Origin: Tessaracoccus palaemonis
GTDB lineage: Bacteria; Actinomycetota; Actinomycetes; Propionibacteriales; Propionibacteriaceae
Assembly (NCBI RefSeq): GCF_019316905.1
Contig: NZ_CP079216.1
Location: 496,001 to 560,000, forward strand
DNA: 64,000 nt
Reading direction: 5' to 3'
Part shown: piece by piece, positions 27,476-35,561 of the stretch
Layout: every line of letters starts with the position of its first letter
Numbering within the stretch: the first letter of the stretch is position 1
Notes under the pieces: generated by a model
What the model saw: the letters and a program-made list of their open reading frames with translations, nothing else
Told to the model about the DNA's origin: nothing
Databases searched by the model: none
Translations under genes and position numbers: made by a program

Positions 27476-27966
27476 GGTTCCCTGAGCCTGTCGAAGGGCC
27501 CTGAGCCAACCCCGGTTCCCTGAGCCAACCCCGGTTCCCTGAGCTTGTCGAAGGGTTGAGCCAATCCCGGTTCCCTGAGCCTGTCGAAGGGCCCTGAGCT
27601 TGTCGAAGGGTTGCCCGGGGCCGACGTCGGGCTGGGTCCTCTCGCTTCGCTCGAGGCTCCTCGACAGGCTCGGAGATCCGTCGCAAGGCCCGTCGAACGG
27701 CTGAGCTTGCCCCGGTTCCCCGAGCCTGCCCCGGTTCCCTGAGCTTGTCGAAGGGTTGCCCGGGGCCGACGTCGGGCTGGGTCCTCTCGCTTCGCTCAAG
27801 GCTCCTCGACAGGCTCGGAGATCCGTCGCAAAGCCCGTCGAACGGCTGCGCTTGCCCGGTTCCCTGAGCTTGTCGAAGGGCCCTGAGCTTGTCGAAGGGT
27901 TGCCCGGGGCCGACGTCGGGCTGGGTCCTCTCGCTTCGCTCAAGGCTGCTCGACAGGCTCGGAGAC
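27476..27966. repeat. Large array of R1 repeats with a 144-bp tandem superunit
   Basis: The region between the convergent serpin and helicase genes is almost all R1 units (GGTTCCCTGAGCTTGTCGAA and reverse CTCGACAGGCTCGGAGA). A longer unit starting TTGCCCGGGGCCGACGTCGG begins at 27611, 27756 and 27900, a period of about 144 bp. Translations in several frames are open but repetitive and are not genes. Confidence 0.85.
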
Positions 27967-27985
27967 CCAGGCCGTGAGCAGGCGA

Positions 27986-28089
27986 AGACGCCACCCTTAT
28001 CGACCGACGCTACCGCTCTCGACACATGCCACCGCCAGGGCGGTGGCATGTGTGAAGAAGGGAGGCGTTTGTCGATAAGGGTGGCGTCT
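27986..28089. repeat. R3 nested palindrome, copy 1, with perfect 19-bp ends
   Basis: AGACGCCACCCTTATCGAC (27986-28004) is mirrored exactly by the sequence ending at 28089. Inside, ACACATGCCACCGCC (28022-28036) and GGCGGTGGCATGTGT (28039-28053) form a perfect 15-bp hairpin with an AG loop. There is no coding capacity. Similar elements lie at 40470 and 47953. Confidence 0.85.
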
Positions 28090-28124
28090 CTGGTGGCGGC
28101 CGCAGGTGGCAGGCCGCCGTCGGG

Positions 28125-29615
28125 TCAGCGACCCCGGCGGCGGTTGGCGGAGAAGTCTGCGGCGCTGTGCGACGACGAGTGCTGCGCGGGACGACGCGAG
28201 GACTGGCGGGAGCCGTCGCGTGCGGGCTTGCTGTGACCGCGGTGCGAGTCGTCGCGCGACGGTGACGAGGGTCGCTCAGAGGAGCGGCCTCGACCAGACC
28301 CGTTCGGGCGACCCGACCCGTTGCCACGACCCGACCCGTTCGCGGGACGCGAGCCGCCGCGACGACCGCGGCCTCCGCCGTTGCCCTGAGGTTGCTGGGG
28401 CTGCTTCGGCGCGACGCCGGCCAGTTCCGCGGCCTCGGTGGGGGACAGGAACACGCGCTCACCAGGGGTGATGTCGTGCAGGATCTGCGCGCCGGGGGCG
28501 GCGTCGTCGACCTGCGGCTTGATCTTGGCCTGGCGCATCAGCGTCGCGACGTCGGCGCGCTGCGACGAGGTCTGCAGCGTGACGACCTTGCCGGAGTGCC
28601 CGGCGCGGGCCGTGCGGCCGGAACGGTGCAGGTACGCCTTGTGCTCCGCCGGCGGGTCGGCGTGGATCACGAGGGACACATCGTCGACGTGGATGCCGCG
28701 TGCGGCGATGTCGGTGGCGACGAGCGTCGAGACGCGGCCCGAATGGAACGCCTCCATGTTGCGGGTGCGGGCGTTCTGGCTCAGGTTGCCGTGCAGGTCA
28801 ACCGCAGGAACGCCCAGGCCGTTGAGCTGCTTGGCGAGCTTCTTGGCGCCGTACTTCGTGCGGGTGAACACGATGGTGTTGCCGGGGGCTGCGGCCAGCT
28901 CGGCCACGACGCGGGTGCGGTCGTCGCCGTCGATGCGCAGGACGTGGTGCTCCATCGTCGCGACGGGAGACAGCTCAGAGTCGGCCTCGTGCGTGACGGG
29001 GTTGTGGAGGAACTGCTTGACCAGCGTGTTGACGCCCGCGTCGAGCGTGGCGGAGAACAGCATGCGCTGCCCGCTGCCGGGCGTGGCCTGCAGGATCTTG
29101 CGGACGCCGGGCAGGAAGCCCATGTCGGCCATGTGGTCGGCCTCGTCGATGACGGTGATCTCGACAGAGCCGAGGTCGACGAGACCCTGGCCCATCAGGT
29201 CGAGCAGGCGGCCGGGGCACGCGATGAGCACGTCGACGCCGCGCGCCAGCGCCTTGGCCTGCGGGTTCTGGCCGACGCCGCCGAAGACGACGGTCGAGGT
29301 CAGGCGCGTGGTCTTCTCGAGGATGACGTGCGACTCGTGGATCTGCGTGGCGAGCTCGCGGGTCGGCGCGAGAATCAGGGAGCGGGGGCGCTTCGGCTGC
29401 GGGCGCTTGGGGTCGGCGACGAGTCGCGCGACGAGCGGGAGCAGGAACGCGAAGGTCTTGCCGGAGCCGGTGCGGCCGCGGCCGAGCACGTCGCGCCCGG
29501 CCAGCGAATCGGGCAGCGTCGCGGCCTGGATCGGGGTGGGGGTGTCGATGCCCTGGGTTGCGAGGGCGTCGACGAGGGAAGTGGGCACGCCGAGGCGCGC
29601 GAAGGATTCTGACAA
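28125..29615 (-). CDS. DEAD-box RNA helicase (RhlE-type)
   Basis: A 496-residue ATP-dependent RNA helicase. Motifs in order: Q-motif (FARLGVPTSL to TPIQAATLP), I (TGSGKT), Ia (PTRELATQ), II as IDEADHMADMGF (DEAD), III (SAT), and helicase-C motifs VATDIAARGIHV and HRSGRTARAGHSG. From about residue 405 a basic Gly/Arg/Ser/Asn-rich tail (RGRRGGSRPANGSG and following) is likely an RNA-binding extension. The start is TTG at 29615, needed to include the Q-motif; no good ribosome-binding site is visible. It is convergent with the serpin gene and monocistronic. Probable roles: ribosome assembly or mRNA turnover, especially in cold. Confidence 0.93.
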   Translation of the reverse strand: MSESFARLGVPTSLVDALATQGIDTPTPIQAATLPDSLAGRDVLGRGRTGSGKTFAFLLPLVARLVADPKRPQPKRPRSLILAPTRELATQIHESHVILEKTTRLTSTVVFGGVGQNPQAKALARGVDVLIACPGRLLDLMGQGLVDLGSVEITVIDEADHMADMGFLPGVRKILQATPGSGQRMLFSATLDAGVNTLVKQFLHNPVTHEADSELSPVATMEHHVLRIDGDDRTRVVAELAAAPGNTIVFTRTKYGAKKLAKQLNGLGVPAVDLHGNLSQNARTRNMEAFHSGRVSTLVATDIAARGIHVDDVSLVIHADPPAEHKAYLHRSGRTARAGHSGKVVTLQTSSQRADVATLMRQAKIKPQVDDAAPGAQILHDITPGERVFLSPTEAAELAGVAPKQPQQPQGNGGGRGRRGGSRPANGSGRGNGSGRPNGSGRGRSSERPSSPSRDDSHRGHSKPARDGSRQSSRRPAQHSSSHSAADFSANRRRGR

Positions 29616-29897
29616 GGTGTCTGTGACCTATCGGGAGTGTCTCACCGATGGAGAAGCTTCAAGAGCTGGAAGGCGACTGAGGCAGGGCTTGGAGTGGCCT
29701 GCGCGCCGGCGGCCCGGGGTAAGACTGGGCGGACCGCTGGGTTATACCTTACCTTCAGATGCCCGGAAACGTGTATTCCGGCTTGTCAGGAGAACTTCCC
29801 AGGCAGGCCGACGGCTCGGCGCGGCCGTGCCGCGGCGCATCCCCCGCCGTCCGTTGTCCGTCGACCCTGGCCCGCTCCGTCGTCGGCGGCTCCACTG

Positions 29898-29933
29898 CCG
29901 AAAATCGTTCAGTGGTCGATTCTCCCCGGTCCG
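29898..29933. repeat. R4 element, copy a
   Basis: Reverse orientation of GGACCGGGGAGAATCGACC followed by ACTGAACGATTTTCGG. It lies in the 499-bp gap between the helicase and phosphatase genes, which otherwise shows no gene. Confidence 0.75.
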
Positions 29934-29980
29934 GTGACGACTATCGCCCACTGCCAACCTCCACTCAGCTCCGGTCTGTG

Positions 29981-30036
29981 CCCGAAAGGCGTTCAGTGGT
30001 CGATTCTCCCCGGTCCGGCATCGAGAATCGCCCACG
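29981..30036. repeat. R4 element, copy b (longest)
   Basis: About 56 bp, reverse orientation, extending the core with GGCGATTCTCGATGCC. CGATTCTC and GAGAATCG are an 8-bp inverted repeat within it. It lies 48 bp after copy a in the same orientation. Confidence 0.75.
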
Positions 30037-30114
30037 GCACGACGCTGGTGCTCCTGCGGCGAGCCCGACGTGCCTTCGAGCGGCGGGGACCGGCCGTCGT
30101 GAACGGAGCTAGAG

Positions 30115-30753
30115 CTAGAGGGACGATCGCGTGGCGGCTGCGCCCTCGGGGCCGACCAGCGTGCAGAGTCGCCGGTCCGTCGGGCCGCCGAACTCCATGA
30201 GGAGCGCGGCTCCGGCGGGACGGAGGTCGATGGCGATGCCGAGGGACACCGGCCAGCCGAGGAAACGACAGACGAACGACCTGGAGAAGTGCCCGTGCGA
30301 CACGACCACGACGTCGGAACTCTCCAGCCGCTCGGACACGATCTCGACGGCGCGGTCCACCCGTACCGTCATCTCATCCACCGATTCCCCGCCGGGCGCG
30401 CCACCCGTCCAGATCGTCCACCCCTGCGCACCCTGGTCATGGATCTGAGCGCGGGTCAGGCCCTCGTAGTCGCCGTAGTCCCACTCGGCAAACACGTCGT
30501 CCGTCTCGTCGACCGTGAGCCCGGCCAGCGCCGCCGTCCGCTGTGCCCGGATGCGTGGGGAGGCGAAGACATAGGGATCGACGAGGCCGAGCCGCTCCCG
30601 GATCCCCACGAGTGCCCGCGCGTCGGCGGCGCCCTTCTCCGTGAGGTCGATGTCGGTGCGTCCGGTGTGCCGGTTCGTCATCGACCATTCGGTCTGGCCG
30701 TGCCGGATCAACAGCACCCGGCCGGTGGTGCGCCCGCCCTGCGACTCGCTCAT
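30115..30753 (-). CDS. Histidine phosphatase family protein (phosphoglycerate-mutase-like)
   Basis: A 212-residue member of the branch 1 histidine phosphatase superfamily. The phospho-accepting His is in LLIRHGQTEW, with SPRIRAQRTA as the second Arg motif, EWDYGDYEGL as the acid region and VVSHGHFSR as the second catalytic His. This pattern fits small-molecule phosphatases (GpmB, CobC, acid phosphatase types) rather than true glycolytic phosphoglycerate mutase, which is encoded at 48083. Substrate unknown. Monocistronic with a leaderless-type promoter. Confidence 0.88.
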   Translation of the reverse strand: MSESQGGRTTGRVLLIRHGQTEWSMTNRHTGRTDIDLTEKGAADARALVGIRERLGLVDPYVFASPRIRAQRTAALAGLTVDETDDVFAEWDYGDYEGLTRAQIHDQGAQGWTIWTGGAPGGESVDEMTVRVDRAVEIVSERLESSDVVVVSHGHFSRSFVCRFLGWPVSLGIAIDLRPAGAALLMEFGGPTDRRLCTLVGPEGAAATRSSL

Positions 30754-30759
30754 GCCCGG

Positions 30760-30765
30760 AGCCTA
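30760..30765 (-). promoter_or_regulatory. -10 hexamer TAGGCT for a leaderless phosphatase gene
   Basis: On the minus strand TAGGCT is followed by six bases and the ATG at 30753, without a ribosome-binding site. Confidence 0.6.
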
Positions 30766-30818
30766 GTTGTCGAGGGGCGCGCCGACCCGTCCCCGACCGC
30801 GCCGGCCGGGTTCCCCGT

Positions 30819-30895
30819 CGCGCATAACTGTGGCTAGAGCCGGAGCACGCGTCGTATATCCGAGTGCTGCGGCTCTACCCACTTTTGTGCACGGG
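30819..30895. repeat. R2 palindromic element, copy D
   Basis: Left arm CGCATAACTGTGGCTAG, right arm CTACCCACTTTTGTGCACG, inner arms CGGAGCACGC and GAGTGCTGCGG. More diverged than copies A-C, but with the same length and arm order. Confidence 0.7.
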
Positions 30896-30993
30896 ACAGC
30901 CTGCCCGCATTGGCCGAGCGGCCGACGGGCCAGCCGGCGGGTCTCCGACCGGTCAGCGGACCGGGGGGAGGTTGTGTGCGCTTCTCGGCGACT

Positions 30994-31029
30994 GACCGGG
31001 GAGAATCGACCACTGCCCGATTTTCCGGG
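30994..31029. repeat. R4 element, copy c
   Basis: GACCGGGGAGAATCGACCAC followed by TGCCCGATTTTCCGG, forward orientation, just after the end of the aldolase gene. The rest of the gap 30896-31088 holds short direct repeats of GTCAGTCGTCG and no gene. Confidence 0.75.
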
Positions 31030-31088
31030 AAGCGGCGAGGGTCAGTCGTCGGGAAGCGGCTGGGTCAGTCGTCGAGCAGAGGCGAGGG

Positions 31089-31766
31089 TCAGTCGTCGGG
31101 GAGGGACCGGGTGCCGTAGACCGACTCCCAGTCACTGATGAACGTGTCGACGGCGTTGGTGATGTCCGGCACCGACAGCGCCTGGCGCAGCAGCTTGGGC
31201 GACAGCGTGACGGCATCCGCCCCGGCCTCCAGGGCGTGCGACACCTGCACGATGTTCTTGAAGCTGGCGGCCATGATCTTGCAGGGGGCGTCGAAACGAC
31301 GGATGAAACCGGACAGCGCGGTCAGCGTGCCCTTGGTGTCGATGTCAAGCGACTGCATCCGGTTGTAGTAGGGCGCGAGGTAGTCGACGCCGGACGCGAT
31401 GGCGAGGAAGCCCTGCGTCTTGGAGTAGATCGCGGTCGCGGTCACGTGGACGCCCTCCGCCTTGAGGGTGCGCATGGCGAGGATGCCGGCCTCGGTGGTG
31501 GGGATCTTGGGGTAGACCTTTTCGTCGATCTTGTCGAGCAGCCTGTGCGCGTCGTCGATCATGCCCTGGGCCGTCTTCTGCAGCACCTGCACGTGCAGCG
31601 TGCGGTCGGGGCCGATGATCTCGCGGATCCGGCGGAGGTGCTTGTAGACGTCGACCCGGCCCTCCTTCTTCAGGATCGACGGGTTCGTCGTCACGCCCGT
31701 GACGGGGTAGATGGGCGTGAGGCGCTCGATGTCGTCGAGGTTGGCAGTGTCGAACAGGATGTCCAT
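31089..31766 (-). CDS. Transaldolase-like fructose-6-phosphate aldolase family protein
   Basis: A 225-residue member of the small transaldolase/FSA family, similar in size to E. coli FSA (220). The Schiff-base Lys is K87 in VYPKIPTTEAG, and GVTTNPSIL (residues about 24-32) and TAIYSKTQGFLA are family positions. FSA enzymes cleave or form ketose phosphates at C3-C4 with dihydroxyacetone or hydroxyacetone as donor; some relatives act as true transaldolases. GAAAGGCGACC precedes the ATG. It is divergent from the DeoR-E2-E3-E1 operon across 221 bp with shared TTCGAA motifs, so it probably belongs to the same pathway. Confidence 0.87.
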   Translation of the reverse strand: MDILFDTANLDDIERLTPIYPVTGVTTNPSILKKEGRVDVYKHLRRIREIIGPDRTLHVQVLQKTAQGMIDDAHRLLDKIDEKVYPKIPTTEAGILAMRTLKAEGVHVTATAIYSKTQGFLAIASGVDYLAPYYNRMQSLDIDTKGTLTALSGFIRRFDAPCKIMAASFKNIVQVSHALEAGADAVTLSPKLLRQALSVPDITNAVDTFISDWESVYGTRSLPDD

Positions 31767-31903
31767 GGTCGCCTTTCGAGGTGCGGAAGCTGGTCCATTC
31801 CACCACGGAGCCGGGTGCGGAGCGCCAGTCCCGAGCGGGGCGGATGCTCAAACACCGGCCTCGTCGCGGGACTGTCCCAGCCTATGCCCAGGTTTTCCGA
31901 ACT

Positions 31904-31987
31904 TTCGAATCGCCCCCTGTTTTGAAACCGCTTCGAAACTGCTAGGCTCGTGAAACGAAAGCTAATCGAAGACAACGAGGTTTCGAA
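31904..31987. promoter_or_regulatory. Three TTCGAA palindromes: candidate DeoR operators
   Basis: TTCGAA occurs at 31904-31909, 31932-31937 and 31982-31987, each in a CTTTCGAA/CTTCGAAAC/TTTCGAAG context, with GTGAAACGAAAG between the last two. The middle copy lies between the -35 region and the -10 of the DeoR promoter and the last abuts the DeoR start codon, positions suited to autorepression. Inference from pattern and context. Confidence 0.55.
31943..31948 (+). promoter_or_regulatory. -10 hexamer TAGGCT of the DeoR-E2-E3-E1 operon
   Basis: TAGGCT with an upstream TTGAAA (31922-31927) gives a plausible sigma-A promoter; the predicted leader is about 33 nt. Confidence 0.55.
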
Positions 31988-32740
31988 GTGACGCAGGAGA
32001 GAGCCAGCCGCGAAGAGGCGATCCTCACGCGCCTGACTGACGACGGCACGCTCACCGTCGCCTCCATGGCCGAGAAGCTCGGCGTGTCCGAGGTCACCAT
32101 CCGCGGCGATCTCCGCGCCCTCGAACAGCGCGGCATGCTGGTGCGGACGCGTGGCGGCGCACGCCCCAGCTCCTTCAAGACGATCCTCCAGCGCGAGAAG
32201 GTCAACGTCGAGGCCAAGCAGCGCATCGCGGCCTTCGCCGCCTCGATGATCACCGACGGTGACACGGTCATGATGGAGGCAGGGACCACCGTCGCCTCGA
32301 TCACCGGTCACCTCGCGCAGCGCCGCGACGTCCAGATCGTCACCAACTCGACGCTCGTGTTCAACGTCGCCCGCACCAACCCCGCGCTCAACATCATCCT
32401 CGCCGGGGGGGTGTTCCGCCGGGAGTCCGAGTCGCTCGTCGGTCCCGACGCCGAGCGCACCGTCTCCGACTTCAACACCCGTCTCGCCTTCCTCGGCACC
32501 GACGGGTTCTCCCCCGAACGGGGGCTCACCACCCGGTTCGTCGACGGCGCCCAGGTCGCCGCGCTCATGAGCCGCCGCGCCGAGGAGACCTGGCTGGTCG
32601 CCGACTCCTCCAAGTTCGGCCAGGCCGGGTTCGTCAGTTTTCTGCCCCTCGACAAGGTCACCGGGATCATCACAGATTCCGGGCTCGTCGCAGGGGCCGC
32701 TTCAGCACTGCAAGAGCACACGCGTGTGTGCATCGTCTAG
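31988..32740 (+). CDS. DeoR-family transcriptional regulator
   Basis: A 250-residue sugar-responsive repressor. Residues about 6-60 are the DeoR winged helix-turn-helix (REEAILTRLTDDGTLTVASM, SEVTIRGDLRALEQRG), and the C-terminal domain (DeoRC) has the sugar-phosphate-binding pattern DTVMMEAGTT, TNSTLVFNV and LGTDGFSPERG. The start is GTG at 31988, preceded by ACGAGG. It is the first gene of the operon; the E2 gene follows after 15 bp. DeoR regulators usually respond to phosphorylated sugars, which supports a sugar-phosphate substrate for the operon. Confidence 0.92.
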   Translation: MTQERASREEAILTRLTDDGTLTVASMAEKLGVSEVTIRGDLRALEQRGMLVRTRGGARPSSFKTILQREKVNVEAKQRIAAFAASMITDGDTVMMEAGTTVASITGHLAQRRDVQIVTNSTLVFNVARTNPALNIILAGGVFRRESESLVGPDAERTVSDFNTRLAFLGTDGFSPERGLTTRFVDGAQVAALMSRRAEETWLVADSSKFGQAGFVSFLPLDKVTGIITDSGLVAGAASALQEHTRVCIV

Positions 32741-32755
32741 GGAAGGTCAACGTCT

Positions 32756-34150
32756 ATGGCAACCGTCGTAGTCATGCCGCAGCTCGGCAACTCTGTCGAG
32801 TCCTGCCTGATCGTGTCGTGGCAGGTGGGTCTCGGCGACGAGATCGCCGAGAACGCCATCGTGTGTGAGGTCGAGACCGACAAGGCCTCGATGGAGGTCC
32901 CGACCTCGGCCGCCGGCACCGTACTCGCCATCCTCTGGGACGAGGGCGACGACGTCCCCGTCAAGGAGCCGCTCCTGGTGGTCGGCGCGGCGGGCGAGGA
33001 CCCGGCCGATGCCCTGGCCGCAGCCGGCTGGAAGGGCAGGGGCGACGACGAAGCTGCCATCCCCGGAGCCGCCGCCGCAGCCGAGGCCGCCCCCGAGGCT
33101 GAGGCCCCCGCCGCCCCGGTCGAGCGCGTCGCCTCCACCGGCGCCTCCAGCCCGCGGGCCCGCACGCTGGCCGCAGCCAACCACCTCGACATCAACGACG
33201 TCGCCGAAGGCTCCGGCCCCGGCGGACGCGTCATCGAGCGCGACGTCACCGCTGCCCTCGCCCACGCAACCAAGGGATCGGCCCGCGCCGGCGCCCACGG
33301 CTCGGGCGCCGCCGGCACCGGCCTCGGCGGCCGCGTCACGACGGCGGACCTCGCCGCAGGCACACCGGCCGTGGACACCGACGGCGACGTTTCGACAGGC
33401 TCAACGAACCGGGTGGGGGCAGCGCCGGTGACCGGCTCCCGCGAGTTCCCCGGCGCCTCGACGACGACGCCGCTCAAGGGCATCCGCAAGACCATCGCGG
33501 ACCGCATGATGCATTCGCTGGCCAGCTCCGCCCAGCTGACCTACACCTCGACGGCCAACGCGGCCGGCCTGCTCGCGCTCCGCAAGAGGCTCAAGGGCTC
33601 GCCCGAGGAGCTCGGCCTCAGCAAGGTGACCATCGGCGACCTGGTCGGCTATGCCGCCGTCAAGGCCGCGGCCAAGAACACCGGCCACAACGCCCACCTC
33701 GCCGACGGGAAGCTCACCGTCTTCGAGCAGGTCCACCTCGGCTTCGCGTGCGATACCCCGCGCGGCCTGCTGGTCCCAACGGTCCGCAATGCCTCCGAGA
33801 TGGGGCTGCGCGAGTTCTCCGCCGTCAGCAAGGACCTCGCACAGCAGGCCATCGGCGGCAGCATCAGCCCCGACCTGCTGCAGGGCGCCACCTTCACGGT
33901 CAGCAACCTCGGCGGCTTCGGCATCGAGTCCTTCACCCCGCTGCTGAACGTGCCCCAGGTCGCCATCCTCGGCGTCGACGCGATCTTCCCGCGCGCCGTG
34001 GTCAACGCCGACGGCAGCTTCGGCGTCGAGCAGCGCATCGGCTTCTCGCTGACCGCCGACCACCGCGTGATCGACGGCGCCGACGCCGCCCGCTTCCTGC
34101 AGGACCTCGTCGCCTACGTCGAGAACATCGACATCACCGTCCTCGGCTGA
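32756..34150 (+). CDS. Dihydrolipoamide acyltransferase (E2) of a 2-oxoacid/acetoin-type dehydrogenase complex
   Basis: A 464-residue E2. Residues 1-78 are a single lipoyl domain with the lipoylated Lys at K43 (VETDKASMEV). An Ala/Glu/Pro linker follows, then a peripheral-subunit-binding domain (about residues 131-170, SPRARTLAAANHLDINDV) that holds E1/E3, a second linker, and the catalytic acyltransferase core (about 230-464) with the catalytic DHRVIDGADAARFL near the C-terminus. The second linker includes a stretch encoded by an R1 repeat (33390-33412). AGGGAAGG precedes the ATG. It is co-transcribed with E3 and a fused E1. Confidence 0.93.
   Translation: MATVVVMPQLGNSVESCLIVSWQVGLGDEIAENAIVCEVETDKASMEVPTSAAGTVLAILWDEGDDVPVKEPLLVVGAAGEDPADALAAAGWKGRGDDEAAIPGAAAAAEAAPEAEAPAAPVERVASTGASSPRARTLAAANHLDINDVAEGSGPGGRVIERDVTAALAHATKGSARAGAHGSGAAGTGLGGRVTTADLAAGTPAVDTDGDVSTGSTNRVGAAPVTGSREFPGASTTTPLKGIRKTIADRMMHSLASSAQLTYTSTANAAGLLALRKRLKGSPEELGLSKVTIGDLVGYAAVKAAAKNTGHNAHLADGKLTVFEQVHLGFACDTPRGLLVPTVRNASEMGLREFSAVSKDLAQQAIGGSISPDLLQGATFTVSNLGGFGIESFTPLLNVPQVAILGVDAIFPRAVVNADGSFGVEQRIGFSLTADHRVIDGADAARFLQDLVAYVENIDITVLG
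33390..33412 (+). repeat. R1 repeat inside the E2 coding sequence
   Basis: TTTCGACAGGCTCAACGAAC matches the intergenic R1 core and encodes Ser-Thr-Gly-Ser-Thr-Asn-Arg in the linker before the E2 catalytic core. The insert keeps the frame. Confidence 0.7.
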
Positions 34151-34167
34151 GACAAGGAGCAACGCAC

Positions 34168-35538
34168 ATGAGCACCACCTTCGACGTCATCGTTCTGGGC
34201 GGCGGCCCCGGCGGCTACATCGCCGCCGAGCGCCTCGGGCACGCGAAGAAGAACGTCCTCCTCATCGAGGCCGACGCGCTGGGCGGCACCTGCCTGAACG
34301 TCGGCTGCATCCCCACCAAGGCGCTGCTGAACGCGGCGAAGACCTACGAGCACGCCGTGCACGGCGCCCAGCTGGGCGTCCGCGTCGACGGCGCCAGCGT
34401 CGACTGGGCCGAACTGCAGAAGTGGAAGAACAAGACCGTCGCGACGCTGGTCGGCGGCGTCGGCGCGGCCGAGAAGAAGGCCGGCGTCACCGTCGTCAAG
34501 GGCTACGGTCGCTTCGACGGCCCGGGTCGCGTCACGGTCGACGGCACCACCTACACGGCCGAACACGTCATCCTGGCCACCGGCTCCGTCCCGGTCATGC
34601 CGCCCATCCCCGGCGCCGCGGACAACCCCCGCGTCCTCGACTCCACCGGCATGCTGTCGGTCCCCGAGATCCCGGCCCGCCTCGCCGTCATCGGCGGCGG
34701 CGTCATCGGGCTCGAGTTCGCCAGCCTGTTCGCGATGCTCGGCTCCGAGGTCACCGTCATCGAGATGCTGCCCGAGGTCGTCCCCTTCATGGACGACGAG
34801 CTCGCAGCCCAGCTCCGCAAGGGCCTCGCCGACATCGACGTGAAGCTCGAGTGCAAGGTCACCAGCATCGACGGCGGCACCGTCCACTACGAGACCATGG
34901 CCGGCACCGCCGAGTCGGTCGACGCCGACGTCGTGCTGATGGCCGTCGGCCGCCGCCCCGCCGTCGCCGGCTGGGGCGCCGAGGACTCCAGCCTGGAGTT
35001 CTCCGGCAAGGGCGTGGTCGTCGACGACCGGATGCGCACCAACCTGCCCAACGTGTGGGCCGTCGGCGACGTCACCGGCCGCTCGCTGCTGGCGCACGCC
35101 GCCTACCGGATGGGCGAGATTGCGGTGGCGAACATCCTCGACCCCGAGGCGTTCCGCCGCGGCGAGATCATGCGCTGGAACACCATCCCGTGGGCCGTGT
35201 ACTCCAACCCGGAGGCGGCCGGCATCGGGCTGACCGAGTCCCAGGCGAGGGCCAAGGGGATCGACGTCAAGTCCGTGACCGTCCCCGGCTACCTGTCCGG
35301 CCGCTTCGTCGCCGAGTCCGGCGTCAAGGCCCCCGGCGCCGCCAAGCTCATCTGGGACGGCGCCACCGGCCAGGTGCTCGGCATCCACGTGCTCGGCTCC
35401 TACGCCTCCGAGATGATCTGGGGCGCCTCCGTCGTACTCGAGACCGAAGTCAGCATCACCGACCTGCGCCAGGTCGTCTTCCCCCACCCCACCGTCAGCG
35501 AACTCATCCGTGAGGCCGCCTGGGCCGCCCAGGCCTGA
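34168..35538 (+). CDS. Dihydrolipoamide dehydrogenase (E3)
   Basis: A 456-residue flavoprotein that reoxidises dihydrolipoyl E2 with NAD+. It has the FAD-binding [17 protein letters not shown], the redox-active disulfide in [15 protein letters not shown] (about residues 38-52), the NAD-binding [13 protein letters not shown] (about 170-182), and the C-terminal interface His-Glu in [16 protein letters not shown] 34168 follows ACAAGGAGC; upstream in-frame codons lie inside the E2 gene in another frame. The gene uses the same ACAAGGAG translation signal as its neighbours, and sits between E2 and E1. Confidence 0.94.
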   Translation: MSTTFDVIVLGGGPGGYIAAERLGHAKKNVLLIEADALGGTCLNVGCIPTKALLNAAKTYEHAVHGAQLGVRVDGASVDWAELQKWKNKTVATLVGGVGAAEKKAGVTVVKGYGRFDGPGRVTVDGTTYTAEHVILATGSVPVMPPIPGAADNPRVLDSTGMLSVPEIPARLAVIGGGVIGLEFASLFAMLGSEVTVIEMLPEVVPFMDDELAAQLRKGLADIDVKLECKVTSIDGGTVHYETMAGTAESVDADVVLMAVGRRPAVAGWGAEDSSLEFSGKGVVVDDRMRTNLPNVWAVGDVTGRSLLAHAAYRMGEIAVANILDPEAFRRGEIMRWNTIPWAVYSNPEAAGIGLTESQARAKGIDVKSVTVPGYLSGRFVAESGVKAPGAAKLIWDGATGQVLGIHVLGSYASEMIWGASVVLETEVSITDLRQVVFPHPTVSELIREAAWAAQA

Positions 35539-35561
35539 GCCCCGACAAGGAGACACGAAAC

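Noticed and set aside
27476-27966. Possible CRISPR array
   Set aside because: Units are inverted and directly abutting REP-like sequences of variable spacing, with no unique spacers of constant length and no cas genes.
29742-30112. Open frames in the helicase-phosphatase gap
   Set aside because: They translate the two R4 repeats (repeated GENRPL-type peptides) and have no start signals.
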